64,000 nt of DNA from Pseudomonas urmiensis (GCF_014268815.2 NZ_JABWRE020000001.1:2361001-2425000); one strand, 5' to 3'; positions 8,985 through 17,935 are shown, counted from the stretch's first letter. Made by a program: numbers and translations. The notes: a model not told the origin generated them from the sequence alone.

Positions 8985-10337
8985 ATGTTCGGACTGGCTA
9001 CTGATACCTTCCTGCTACTCGATGCCCTGGTGACCATCATCGGGCTCATCCTGCTGATCACCCATTTCAAGGTTCACCCCTTCGTCGCCCTGACCCTGGC
9101 CGCAGGCTTTCTCGGCCTGACCTCAGGCATGCCGGTGGCCAAGGTCATGAAGTCGTTCCAGGACGGCTTTGGCGGTGTGCTCGGCTTTGTCGGCATCGTC
9201 CTGGCGCTGGGCACCATGCTCGGCAAGCTGATGGCTGACTCTGGCGGTGCCGACCAGATCGCCCAGACCCTGATCCGCGCCTTCGGCAAACAGAAGGTGC
9301 ACTGGGCGATGATGTTCGCGGCCTTCCTGGTGGGCATCCCGCTGTTCTTCGAGATCGGCTTCGTGCTGCTGATCCCGCTGGTATTCATCGTCGCCCGCCG
9401 TTCCGGGGTGTCGCTGGTGAAGATCGGTATCCCGCTGCTGGCCGGCCTGTCGGTTGTGCACGGCCTGGTGCCGCCGCATCCAGGGCCATTGCTGGCGATC
9501 GGCATCTTCCACGCCGACATCGGCAAGACCATCTTCTACGGCCTGCTGGTGGCACTGCCCACGGCGGTGATCGCCGGCCCCCTGTTCGGTAACTTCATTT
9601 CCCGCTACATCCCCGGCAACCCGTCCCAGGAGCTGATGGACCAGATCGCCAAGGAGTCCGACCAGCGCAACCTGCCCAGCTTCAGCGTGACCCTGATCAC
9701 CGTGCTGCTGCCGGTGGTGCTGATGCTGCTCAAGACCTTCGCTGACGTGGTGCTGCCCGCCGAACACATCGTGCGGCAGTGGATGGACCTGATCGGGCAC
9801 CCGATCACCGCCCTGCTCGCTGCCCTGCTGCTGGCGTTCTACACCTTCGGCTCGGCCCGCGGCTTCTCGCGCCAACAAATCATGAAGATGCTCGACCAGA
9901 GCCTGGCGCCGACCGCAGCGATCGTGCTCATCGTCGGCGCTGGCGGCGGTTTCAAGCAGATGCTGGTGGATACTGGTGTGGGCAACGTGATCGGGCAAAT
10001 GGCTGTGCAGGCAGAAATCTCGCCGATCATGCTGGCCTGGCTGGTGGCGGCGGTGATTCGCATCGCTACCGGTTCGGCAACCGTGGCGACCATTACCGGC
10101 GCCGGCATCGTCGCACCCGTGGTCGACCTGGTGCCCGGGGTCAACCGCGAACTGCTGGTACTGGCCACCGGCGCCGGCTCGCTGATCCTCTCTCACGTCA
10201 ACGATGCAGGCTTCTGGCTGGTCAAGCAGTACTTCAACATGACCGTGGCCGAGACCTTCAAGACCTGGAGCATGATGGAAACCATCCTTTCGGTGGTGGG
10301 CATCATCTTCATCATGCTGTTGGCCCAAGTGGTGTGA
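8985..10337 (+). CDS. gntT: Gluconate permease, GntP family
   Basis: 450 residues, the standard GntP-family length, with about 12-14 hydrophobic segments. Family signatures include GFGGVLGFVGIVLALGTMLGK, the GIPLFFEIGFVLLIPL motif, LVPPHPGPLLAIG and the C-terminal SATVATITGAGIVAP and HVNDAGFWLVKQYF segments. It is an inner-membrane proton-coupled gluconate importer that supplies gnuK. A candidate GnuR operator and the gnuK terminator precede it. Confidence 0.95.
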   Translation: MFGLATDTFLLLDALVTIIGLILLITHFKVHPFVALTLAAGFLGLTSGMPVAKVMKSFQDGFGGVLGFVGIVLALGTMLGKLMADSGGADQIAQTLIRAFGKQKVHWAMMFAAFLVGIPLFFEIGFVLLIPLVFIVARRSGVSLVKIGIPLLAGLSVVHGLVPPHPGPLLAIGIFHADIGKTIFYGLLVALPTAVIAGPLFGNFISRYIPGNPSQELMDQIAKESDQRNLPSFSVTLITVLLPVVLMLLKTFADVVLPAEHIVRQWMDLIGHPITALLAALLLAFYTFGSARGFSRQQIMKMLDQSLAPTAAIVLIVGAGGGFKQMLVDTGVGNVIGQMAVQAEISPIMLAWLVAAVIRIATGSATVATITGAGIVAPVVDLVPGVNRELLVLATGAGSLILSHVNDAGFWLVKQYFNMTVAETFKTWSMMETILSVVGIIFIMLLAQVV

Positions 10338-10468
10338 CCGTTGATCGGGGTGATGGCACCCCGCTCCATCGGGCATGGCCCAACTGAGGTAGAAGCCTGG
10401 CGAACGTCGACGCCCCCGCGATGACGTTGGCCCAGGCAGCCACTATCTCGATGCAAAGGAGCCTGCCC

Positions 10469-10762
10469 ATGAAACACGCCCTGCTACTCGCAGCCCTGCT
10501 CGCCTCGCCCTTGGCCCTGGCAGCTGGCACCGGCACGACCTACCCCGACGACCCCCACAATCCGGCACCTGTGCCCGGCGTCGATAGCACCTTGAACCCC
10601 ATCGAGACACCTGTGCCTCGCGATACCGATCCACGGATCCAAGGTAACGATCCAGACAGCCCGCCCGCCGAGCGCAATGAAAACCGCGATCTGCCCGGAA
10701 TGGGTGACACCGGCTCAGAGGGTTCCGGCCGCCAGGGCGAAGGCGGCAGCAGCAAGCCCTGA
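10469..10762 (+). CDS. Small secreted hypothetical protein, Pro/Asp/Gly-rich
   Basis: 97 residues from the ATG at 10469, which has AAAGGAG seven bases upstream and opens a clear signal peptide (MKHALLLAALLASPLALAAG). The mature part is acidic, proline-rich and apparently disordered (TYPDDPHNPAPVPGVDST..., NDPDSPPAERNENRDLPGMG...) with no domain I recognise. It probably resides in the periplasm or outside the cell. It lies 132 bp after gntT, and its 3' end is 20 bp from the convergent response-regulator gene. No function can be proposed. Confidence 0.75.
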   Translation: MKHALLLAALLASPLALAAGTGTTYPDDPHNPAPVPGVDSTLNPIETPVPRDTDPRIQGNDPDSPPAERNENRDLPGMGDTGSEGSGRQGEGGSSKP

Positions 10763-10782
10763 CTGATCCGGGCCCGCTGGCA

Positions 10783-12213
10783 TCACCACTGACGCTTGTC
10801 TGGACGGCTCAGGCCAAGCTTTTCGATCTTGTAGCGCAGCATGTCGCGTGACAGCCCAAGCAGACGCGCCGACTTGGTCACGTTCCAATCGGTGCGGTCG
10901 AGCGTACGGCACACCAGGTCACGCTCCATCTCCGGCAGACTGCTACCTGGGTCGGCCTCATGCCGTGGCGCTTCATAGGCGCTGAGCATGGGCTGTGGCT
11001 GCGCCTGTGGCTCGTCGATCAAGGTCAGGCACAAGTTCAACTGATGCGCGGCAATCACTTCGCTGGGCGCCAGCAGTACCGTTTGTTCAAGCATATTGCG
11101 CAGCTCGCGCACATTGCCCGGCCAACTGTAGCCAAGCATCAGCGATTCGGCCTCGGCCGAGAAACGCAGGTTGGGCTTGCCGTAGCGGCGCCCGTGATGG
11201 GCCAGGAAGTGTCGCGCCAGCAGCAAGATATCCTGGCCGCGCGCATACAGCCTGGGCACTTTGAGGGCAATGATGCGCAGGCGGAAGAACAGGTCGCGTC
11301 GAAACTTGCCCTGTTGGACCATCTGCTCCAGGTTGCAGTTGGTGGCACTGATCACCCGCAGGTCGACCTTGCGCTCCTTGACCGCGCCAATCCGACGGAT
11401 GCTGCGGTCTTCCAGCAGCTTGAGCAGCTTGGCTTGCAGCACCAGGTCCATCTCACCGATCTCATCGAGGAACAATGTGCCGCCATCGGCGGCCTCGACC
11501 AAGCCTAACCGCCGCTCCTTGGCATCGGTAAAGGCGCCTTTCTCATGGCCGAACAGCTCGGCCTCAAGCAGGTTGGCCGGGATCGAGGCACAGTTGAACT
11601 CGATGAACGGGCCCTTGCTGCGCATGCCATCAAAGTGCAGGGCGCGCGCCACCAGCTCTTTGCCGGTTCCGGTCTCGCCCTCGATCAACACCGGCGGCAG
11701 GTCATCGCTGGCCATGCGCCGTTCGGCATCGAGCAACTGGCGCAGGGTGTGCTTGAGGTTGTGCATGGGTGCCGACTCGCCAATCAGCGCCTGCAGGCCA
11801 GACTTTTGCGCCTCGCGCTCTTGATAGAACGACAAGGTGCGCTCCATCCGCTCGGTGGCCAGGGCCTTTTCCAGCATCAACTTGAGCTCAGCCAACACCA
11901 CCGGCTTGGTCAGATAATGAAAGGCGCCTTCTTTCATCGCCAGCACGGCATCTTCGACATTGCCGTAGCCGGTCATCATGATCACTTTGAGCTCCGGCGC
12001 CTGCGCCACCAGATTACGCAGCAGGTCGTGACCACTCATGCCCGGCAACGAGTTGTCGGTGAGCACCGCGTCCGGCTGGGCACGACTGATCTGCTCCAGG
12101 GCCAGCTCGGCGCTGTGGCAGACCGTCACTTCGAACCCCTTGAGGTTCAGGTAGGTGCGGATGTTGTCGGCGAGGATTTCGTCATCCTCGACTACCAGGA
12201 TGCTGTGCTCCAT
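10783..12213 (-). CDS. Sigma-54-dependent response regulator (NtrC/AlgB class)
   Basis: 476 residues from the ATG at 12213 (GGGAG six bases upstream). Receiver at 1-120 with Asp53 (LTDNSLPG) and Lys103; AAA+ domain with Walker A GETGTGKE (179-186), Walker B GGTLFLDEIG (244-253); and a C-terminal Fis-type helix-turn-helix (WNVTKSARLLGLSRDMLRYKI). The sigma-54 contact loop reads GAFTDA (226-231) instead of the common GAFTGA, with the key Phe-Thr kept. It overlaps the adjacent kinase gene by 32 bp, so the two are coupled. It should activate promoters of the -24/-12 class; none of its targets is evident here. Confidence 0.92.
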   Translation of the reverse strand: MEHSILVVEDDEILADNIRTYLNLKGFEVTVCHSAELALEQISRAQPDAVLTDNSLPGMSGHDLLRNLVAQAPELKVIMMTGYGNVEDAVLAMKEGAFHYLTKPVVLAELKLMLEKALATERMERTLSFYQEREAQKSGLQALIGESAPMHNLKHTLRQLLDAERRMASDDLPPVLIEGETGTGKELVARALHFDGMRSKGPFIEFNCASIPANLLEAELFGHEKGAFTDAKERRLGLVEAADGGTLFLDEIGEMDLVLQAKLLKLLEDRSIRRIGAVKERKVDLRVISATNCNLEQMVQQGKFRRDLFFRLRIIALKVPRLYARGQDILLLARHFLAHHGRRYGKPNLRFSAEAESLMLGYSWPGNVRELRNMLEQTVLLAPSEVIAAHQLNLCLTLIDEPQAQPQPMLSAYEAPRHEADPGSSLPEMERDLVCRTLDRTDWNVTKSARLLGLSRDMLRYKIEKLGLSRPDKRQW

Positions 12214-13675
12214 GGTGCTCTCCCACTGCAATATTGAAGATCAGGCAGACCCGGGTTCCTTCCTCTTCGCGACTGCTCAGGCTGACCGAGCCGCCAAATC
12301 GTTCCATGATGCGCTTGACCAGGACCAACCCCACCCCGAGGCCGCCCTGCTTGGTGGTGAAGAACGGCTTGAACACCATCCGCTCCTGCTGCTGGCTCAT
12401 GCCCTTGCCGGTGTCACTGAGCAGCAGTTGCACCTGCTGCCCTTCCAGCTCACTCAGCTGTGCGCTGAGCCGACCACCCTTGGGCATGGCTTCTACGGCG
12501 TTGGCGAACAGGCTGTTGAGAATTTGCGTCAGTTGCAACGACTGGCTGGCCACCCAGTACTGCGCCGCGCCCTCGTAGCTGAACTGCACGCCGTTGCGTT
12601 CGATCTGCTGGGCGAAGGCCAGGCGGGTGTCTTCGATGGCTGCAACCAGGTCGACCGGCTCTGCTTCGTCACTGGTTGGACGCAGTGATACCAGCAGGTC
12701 ACGCACCCAGCGCGACATGCGATCAACCTGGCTGATGATGTCGGCAATGTTCTTGCGTGCCGGCTCGTTGGCAATTTCCTGGGCAAGCTCGGCACTGGAG
12801 CGGATATTGGCCAGCGGGTTGCGCAAGCTATGGGCCACTGCCGAGGACATCTCGCCCAGCGCCACGTAGGTCTCGCTGGCGACCAAGCGTTCCTGCTGGT
12901 GATGCAGCATGCCGGCGGCGCGGCGCACGATCCAGAACAGCCCGAAATAGATCAGCGCCCCACCGACCAGGGTCGAGGCCCAGATCAGCACGTAGCCGCG
13001 CTGGATGCGGCGGATCAAATCTACCGGTTCCTTGTAAATTTCCACCATCGACAAGACCTGCTCACCTTGGCTGTCGAACAAGGGGATGTAGTTCTCGATG
13101 AACAGGTATTGCGGTTCACGCTGGAATTTTTGCTCCTCGCGGTCTTCTTCGGCCTTGTGATAACTGGCCGAGACCGGTTTGCGCGAGCGAAATGCGTGGT
13201 CCAGGTCACTGTCGACTTCGATGCGCTTGCCGATCAGTTGCGGGTTGGTCGACCATACGATCGTCCGGTCGCGGGCATAGACATTGGCCAGCAAGGTGTC
13301 AGGCAGGTGCTCGACGTGATCGAGAAACTCTTCACGAGTGGACTTGGCCAGCGCCGCCGGTACCTGCAGGTGCTGATCGTCAAGGCGCGGGTCAAGCAGT
13401 TCGCCCATGGTGGTGCCCGGTGGTAGCTGCGAATGGCGCACTTCCGCCTGGGCCATGGCCTGGATGAACTGAGCGGTGAGCATGGCATCGCGCTCAACGC
13501 TGTCTCGCACCACGAAGCGGGTCGAGACATAACCCAGGCTGCCTGCCACGGCGGTGATGATCAACAGGCTGATCAGCGAGAACCAGCGCAGCAGATTGAA
13601 CTCGCGCGGCGGCACAGCCAGCTCACTGGAGGGCGTCGAAGACGTGTCTGGCGCATTGTTTTCCAGCGTCTGCAT
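12182..13675 (-). CDS. Membrane sensor histidine kinase A (partner of the NtrC-type regulator)
   Basis: 497 residues. Membrane helices at about 31-52 and 228-250 bracket a periplasmic sensor of about 175 residues. There is no obvious HAMP or PAS. HisKA with His282 (AVAHSLRNPLANIRSSAEL) and an HATPase domain with NAVEAMPKGG, DTGKGM and the C-terminal GGLGVGLVLVKRIMERFGGS follow. The 3' end overlaps the response regulator start, giving a cognate operon. A second, closely similar kinase lies upstream in the same direction. The signal is unknown. A small hairpin and a 10-bp palindrome precede its start codon. Confidence 0.93.
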   Translation of the reverse strand: MQTLENNAPDTSSTPSSELAVPPREFNLLRWFSLISLLIITAVAGSLGYVSTRFVVRDSVERDAMLTAQFIQAMAQAEVRHSQLPPGTTMGELLDPRLDDQHLQVPAALAKSTREEFLDHVEHLPDTLLANVYARDRTIVWSTNPQLIGKRIEVDSDLDHAFRSRKPVSASYHKAEEDREEQKFQREPQYLFIENYIPLFDSQGEQVLSMVEIYKEPVDLIRRIQRGYVLIWASTLVGGALIYFGLFWIVRRAAGMLHHQQERLVASETYVALGEMSSAVAHSLRNPLANIRSSAELAQEIANEPARKNIADIISQVDRMSRWVRDLLVSLRPTSDEAEPVDLVAAIEDTRLAFAQQIERNGVQFSYEGAAQYWVASQSLQLTQILNSLFANAVEAMPKGGRLSAQLSELEGQQVQLLLSDTGKGMSQQQERMVFKPFFTTKQGGLGVGLVLVKRIMERFGGSVSLSSREEEGTRVCLIFNIAVGEHHGAQHPGSRG

Positions 13676-13695
13676 CGCGTAATTCCCGCCTTGAA

Positions 13696-13725
13696 CTGCT
13701 ACCGTGCGTAGCAGGGTGATATCAC
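13696..13725 (-). promoter_or_regulatory. Hairpin and palindrome in the leader of kinase A
   Basis: A perfect 7-5-7 inverted repeat (CTGCTAC cgtgc GTAGCAG, 13696-13714) is followed by the 10-bp palindrome GTGATATCAC (13716-13725). They sit 21-50 bp upstream of the start codon at 13675, in the probable 5' untranslated region or promoter. This could be an operator or an mRNA structure near the ribosome site; I do not recognise the motif. Confidence 0.4.
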
Positions 13726-13941
13726 TTTGCCGCTAGCGTTGCAGCGGCCGCTGGTCGGTACGTTCATGCAGCAAGAAATCAGCCAAGAATTCATAACTCA
13801 TTATTCTGTTTATTTTCAGTACCTTAGGATGCATATCTAATGCTAAATATCAGTCGTATTCCCCAATAATGGGTATTTTTCACCCAAAATTAATTAATCC
13901 TTATAAATCATATCTTTAGATAGAGAATCTAAGGCATTGTT
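13726..13941. other. AT-rich intergenic spacer between kinase genes A and B
   Basis: The stretch at about 13780-13935 is strikingly AT-rich for this genome. A TTAGAT/ATCTAA inverted repeat (13916-13932) lies just beyond the stop of kinase B and may be a weak terminator. The rest probably carries the promoter of kinase A and the regulator. No credible coding frame is present. Confidence 0.5.
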
Positions 13942-15396
13942 TCAATCGTGGATGACTCGAAAACTCAGTGACACTCGGGTGCCCTTGCCTTCGTAACTGC
14001 TCAGCCTGACTGATCCGCCGAAGCGCTCCATGATCCGTTTGACCAACACCAGCCCCACGCCCAGCCCGCCTTGCTTGGTGGTAAAAAATGGCTGGAAGGC
14101 CAGGCGCTGCTGCTGCTCGCTCATGCCTTTGCCTGTATCGGAGATACGTAAGGTCAGGCTGCGCCGATCACGCCGTACGACCTCAACGCGCAGCTGCCCG
14201 CCCTGCTCCATCGACTCCAACGCGTTGGCGATCAGGCTGCTGAAGATCTGCCCCAGCAAGGCCGGCTGGCCGAGCACCCGCACCGCCGGCAACGGCTTGA
14301 GCTCCAGGCTCACCCCCGCCCGAACCAGCGGCACGGCGAACGTTTGCAGGCTCTCTTGCAGCGCCTGGGTTAGATCCACCGGGACTGCGTCATCATTCAG
14401 TGGCCGCAACGATTGCAGCAGTTGCCGCACCCACTGCGACATGCGGTCGACCTGGCTGATGATATCGTTGACGTTCTTCTGCGCCGGCCCCTCGTCGAAC
14501 ACCTGGGCCAGCTCAGCACTGGAGCGAATGCTGGCCAATGGGTTGCGCAGGCTGTGGGCCACCGCCGAGGACATCTCGCCCAGCGCCACGTAGGTCTCGT
14601 TACTGATCAGGCGCTTTTGCTGCACCGCCATCACCTTTGAGGCCCGGCGCATGATGCCGTACAAGCCGACATAGACCAGCCCAGCGCCCACCGCGATGGC
14701 CAGCCAGATCAACAACAGCCCGTGCTCGATGCGCACGATCAGGTCATGCGGCTCCTTGTAGATTTCCACCATGGCGGTGACCCGCTCACCGTCGGCATCG
14801 AACAACGGTATGTAGTTTTCGATGAACAGCTGCTGTGGCGGGGTGACAAACTTCTGCTCGCTGCGCGCATCGTCAATGTCGTGGTAGCTGGCTGAGACGC
14901 GCATCTTGTATTCGAAAGCGCGCTCCAGGTCGTCGTCCGATTCGATGATCTTGCCGGTCAAGGCCGGGTTGCTCGACCAGATCACCGTGCGATCGGGTGC
15001 GTAGATGTTGGCCAACAGTACATCTGGCAAGTGGGCGATGTGATCGAGAAACTCGCCGCGGGCCTTGCGCCGCGCATCCGGGTCGACATCGGGCATGTCC
15101 TGGTCGGTGCGTGGATCGAGTAATTCGCCCATGCTGCGCACATTAGGGATCGCAACATGGCGTACCTCGGCATCGGCGATGGAGGTAATGAACTGGGCGG
15201 TGAGCAGCGCATCGCGCTCGACGCTTTCATCAATGATGAACCGGCTGGAGATCAGCCCAAGTCCGGCTGCAACCGAGACGATGATCGCCAGGCTTACCCA
15301 GGCATACCAGCGCAACAGGTCGAAGGGCTTGCGGCTTGCGCCCCCATCAGCGCTTGCGGGCACTTCAAGCGTGTCTGGACGAGGGACGAGGTCCAT
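13942..15396 (-). CDS. Membrane sensor histidine kinase B, paralogue of kinase A
   Basis: 484 residues from the ATG at 15396 (GGAG six bases upstream; an upstream in-frame start at 15462 lacks this support). It has the same plan as kinase A: helices at about 30-52 and 225-248, a periplasmic sensor sharing SVERDA.LTAQFI, GELLDPR, EFLDH..HLPD.LLAN.YA.DRT..WS.NP, IENYIPLFD and MVEIYKEP, then His281 and an ATPase domain ending in the same GLGVGLVLVKRIMERFGGSV. The sensor insert differs, so ligand specificity may have diverged. No response regulator of its own is adjacent, so it probably feeds the regulator at 10783-12213. Confidence 0.92.
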   Translation of the reverse strand: MDLVPRPDTLEVPASADGGASRKPFDLLRWYAWVSLAIIVSVAAGLGLISSRFIIDESVERDALLTAQFITSIADAEVRHVAIPNVRSMGELLDPRTDQDMPDVDPDARRKARGEFLDHIAHLPDVLLANIYAPDRTVIWSSNPALTGKIIESDDDLERAFEYKMRVSASYHDIDDARSEQKFVTPPQQLFIENYIPLFDADGERVTAMVEIYKEPHDLIVRIEHGLLLIWLAIAVGAGLVYVGLYGIMRRASKVMAVQQKRLISNETYVALGEMSSAVAHSLRNPLASIRSSAELAQVFDEGPAQKNVNDIISQVDRMSQWVRQLLQSLRPLNDDAVPVDLTQALQESLQTFAVPLVRAGVSLELKPLPAVRVLGQPALLGQIFSSLIANALESMEQGGQLRVEVVRRDRRSLTLRISDTGKGMSEQQQRLAFQPFFTTKQGGLGVGLVLVKRIMERFGGSVRLSSYEGKGTRVSLSFRVIHD

Positions 15397-15486
15397 GGCG
15401 GACTCCACAACTGGGCACCTGTAAGAGGTTATAGCCCAGTGTTGGGGAAACCATGATGGCAATTGACTGATTTCGCGCCGGTCCCG

Positions 15487-16113
15487 CTACAGACCCTGCT
15501 GCCGGCCAATCTGGGCGCTCAGCGGCGCGTCATCAGCCAAACCCTGCAGCTTTCGGTATTCACGCAGCACGTTAGGCACATAACGGCGGGTTTCGGCGAA
15601 CGGAGGCACTACCCGGCCACGGCTCAGCACGGCCTCGGGGCCTGCGTTGTAAGCGGCCACCGCCAAGGTGATGTCATTGTCGAACAACTTGAGCATGCGC
15701 TTGAGGTAGCGCGCCCCACCCTGCACATTGGCGGCCGGGTCCAACGCATCCTTAACACCCATCTCCTTGGCCGTATCGGGCATCAGTTGCATCAGCCCAA
15801 CCGCGCCTCTGGGCGAACGTGCCTTGGGGTTGTAGCCCGACTCGGCCTTGATCAAGGCATGCAGCAAAGCCTGAGGCACGTCGTGGGTACGCGCGGCGGC
15901 GGCAACCTCGTCGGCATAAGGCCGGCCGGTGACCAATTGCGCGTTGGCCGGCCCGGACAGCGCCGCGACTTCGCTGATCACCCGCTCATAGTGGCGTCCT
16001 GGCCGATGCACGTTGGATAACACATAGCCGCCCTTGGCATCGATGGAGATATACACATCGGCCTGAGCAGCACCCGCCGCTAGCCAGATCAGTCCCAGGA
16101 TAATTCCACGCAT
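15487..16113 (-). CDS. Lytic transglycosylase (SLT family 1)
   Basis: 208 residues from the ATG at 16113; GGGGAGG lies eight bases before it, while a GTG at 16122 would be too close to that site. A signal peptide (MRGIILGLIWLAAGAAQA) leads to a short N-terminal region and an SLT domain with catalytic Glu91 in AESGYNP, the GLMQLMPDTA motif and AYNAGPEAV. It cleaves the MurNAc-GlcNAc bond of peptidoglycan in the periplasm, leaving 1,6-anhydro ends. It is divergent from gspG-gspF. Such small transglycosylases often accompany envelope-spanning machines and open the wall for them. Confidence 0.92.
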   Translation of the reverse strand: MRGIILGLIWLAAGAAQADVYISIDAKGGYVLSNVHRPGRHYERVISEVAALSGPANAQLVTGRPYADEVAAAARTHDVPQALLHALIKAESGYNPKARSPRGAVGLMQLMPDTAKEMGVKDALDPAANVQGGARYLKRMLKLFDNDITLAVAAYNAGPEAVLSRGRVVPPFAETRRYVPNVLREYRKLQGLADDAPLSAQIGRQQGL

Positions 16114-16298
16114 GTCGGTCACCTCCCCGTCGTGGCCCCCGATGTGGGGGATATGCCCCGGAAAACCCGAGGTTTGAACCTCTCACGCAAGCACTGTGCC
16201 GCTTGCCATGGCCCATGGCGCAAGGCCGCGAGGCAGACGTGCACGACAGTTGCATAAGGCTTGGCGAGAACTGCCTAACCGCACTGGAGGGTTTCACC

Positions 16299-16724
16299 AT
16301 GCAGCGCAGATCCAACGCCCAGAGAGGCTTCACCCTGCTTGAATTGTTGGTGGTGCTGGTGGTGCTCGGCTTGCTGGCCGGCATCGTCGCACCCAAGTAC
16401 TTCAGCCAACTCGGCCGCTCCGAAGCGAAAGTGGCCCGCGCCCAGATCGAAGGGCTAAGCAAAGCCCTGGACCTGTATCGCCTGGAAGTCGGTCACTACC
16501 CCAATAGCGAGCAAGGCTTGCAGGCCCTGGTCAGTGCGCCGAGCGGCGAGGCACGCTGGTCGGGCCCATACCTGCAAAAAGCCGTGCCTCAAGACCCCTG
16601 GGGCCGCGCCTATATCTACCGCCAACCCGGCGAAAACGGTGGCGAGTACGACCTGCTGTCGATGGGCAAGGATGGCCAGCCCGGAGGCGATGGGGAAAAC
16701 GCCGAAGTCACCAGCTGGCAGTAA
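16299..16724 (+). CDS. gspG: Type II secretion major pseudopilin GspG
   Basis: 141 residues from the ATG at 16299 (GGAGGG seven bases upstream). The prepilin leader MQRRSNAQRG is cleaved before Phe11, leaving the class III motif G|FTLLE with the essential Glu at mature position 5 and a long hydrophobic helix. The GspG-specific region follows: KALDLYRLEVGHYPNSEQGL.AL near residue 55 and DPWG..Y.Y.QPGENG near 100, ending in a calcium-loop-like segment. It forms the periplasmic pseudopilus. Only gspF follows; no secretin, ATPase or other pseudopilins are in the window. Confidence 0.95.
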   Translation: MQRRSNAQRGFTLLELLVVLVVLGLLAGIVAPKYFSQLGRSEAKVARAQIEGLSKALDLYRLEVGHYPNSEQGLQALVSAPSGEARWSGPYLQKAVPQDPWGRAYIYRQPGENGGEYDLLSMGKDGQPGGDGENAEVTSWQ

Positions 16725-16735
16725 GGAGAGCGACT

Positions 16736-17926
16736 ATGCGCTACCACCTCAAAGCATTGGGGAGCCAAGGCGTCGTTGAGCTGCAGATCGACGCCGAGGA
16801 TGCCGAGCAGGCGCGCCGCCAGGCCCAGGCGCAAGGCCTGCGGGTGGTCAGCCTGCGCGGCCAGGCCAACAGTCTGCGTGGCCTGCCCTGGCGCCGCGCC
16901 CCGGCGTTCGACCTGGTGCTGTTCAGTCAGGAACTGAGCACCCTGCTCAATGCCGGCCTGCCGCTGATCGATGCCCTGGAAAGCCTGGCCGAAAAAGCCC
17001 CTGGCGGGTCGTCCCGCAAGGTGCTCGAGCAATTGGTACGTCAGCTGTATGAAGGCCGCTCGCTGTCCCAGGCGCTAGGCCAGCAACCGCAGGTGTTTCC
17101 AACCCTGTATGTGGCGCTGGTGCAGTCCAGCGAACGCACTGGCGCCCTCGGCGATGCCCTGGGCCGTTACATCGGCTACCGCCAGCGGCTGGACCTGGTC
17201 CGGCAGAAACTGGTGGGAGCCTCGGTGTATCCGTTGCTGTTGCTGCTGGTTGGGGGTGGCGTGGTGCTGTTTTTGCTGGGCTATGTGGTGCCGCGCTTCA
17301 GTTTGGTGTTCGAGGGTATGGGCACTGAACTGCCCTGGCTGTCACGGGTATTGATGCAGATTGGCCTGTTCCTGCATGCGCAGATGCTGCCGCTGGCAGT
17401 GGCCACGCTTGGCGCGCTGACGGCGCTGGCGCTGATGCGCCGTAACCCAGCATTACGGCGCTGGCTAGGGCGGCAAATACGGCGCTTTGGGGCGTTGCAC
17501 CAGCGCTTGCTGATGTATGAACTGGCGCGTTTCTACCGCTCGCTGGGGATCTTGCTACAAGGCGGGATATCCATTCTGACTGCCATGGGCATGGCCCGTG
17601 GGCTGCTCGGCAGCGGCACCGCGCAGGGGCTTGAGCAAGCCAGCCAGCGGGTCGCTGAAGGCCTGCCGCTGTCCGATGCACTGGAGGCTGGCGGCTTGGT
17701 GACGCCAGTGTCACTGCGCCTGCTCAGGGCCGGCGAGCAGTCGGGCAACCTGGGCGAGATGCTCGAGCGCTGCGCCGACTTTCATGACCAGGAAGTCGGT
17801 CGCTGGGTGGAATGGTTCGTGAAACTGTTCGAGCCTTTGCTGATGACCTTCATTGGCCTGTTGATCGGCCTGATCGTGATCCTGATGTACATGCCGATCT
17901 TCGAGCTGGCTTCGAGCATTCATTGA
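16736..17926 (+). CDS. gspF: Type II secretion inner-membrane platform protein GspF
   Basis: 396 residues, a typical GspF/PilC size. An N-terminal domain (MRYHLKALGSQGVVELQIDA...) precedes two T2SSF repeats, with FSQELSTLLNAGLPLIDALESLA near residue 70 and FYRSLGILLQGGISILTAM in the second. Three hydrophobic helices sit at about 165-190, 215-235 and 365-390 (FVKLFEPLLMTFIGLLIGLIV). It anchors the assembly ATPase at the inner membrane. It starts 11 bp after gspG with a GGAG site, so the two are an operon and must complement components encoded elsewhere. Confidence 0.94.
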   Translation: MRYHLKALGSQGVVELQIDAEDAEQARRQAQAQGLRVVSLRGQANSLRGLPWRRAPAFDLVLFSQELSTLLNAGLPLIDALESLAEKAPGGSSRKVLEQLVRQLYEGRSLSQALGQQPQVFPTLYVALVQSSERTGALGDALGRYIGYRQRLDLVRQKLVGASVYPLLLLLVGGGVVLFLLGYVVPRFSLVFEGMGTELPWLSRVLMQIGLFLHAQMLPLAVATLGALTALALMRRNPALRRWLGRQIRRFGALHQRLLMYELARFYRSLGILLQGGISILTAMGMARGLLGSGTAQGLEQASQRVAEGLPLSDALEAGGLVTPVSLRLLRAGEQSGNLGEMLERCADFHDQEVGRWVEWFVKLFEPLLMTFIGLLIGLIVILMYMPIFELASSIH

Positions 17927-17935
17927 GCGCAAGCC

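Noticed and set aside
9123..10376. 417-residue minus-strand frame opposite gntT
   Set aside because: His/Gln/Asp-rich shadow of the gluconate permease; no start signal or domain.
10338..10468. TGGCACCCC near 10354 as a sigma-54 -24 element
   Set aside because: No TTGC at the required distance downstream.
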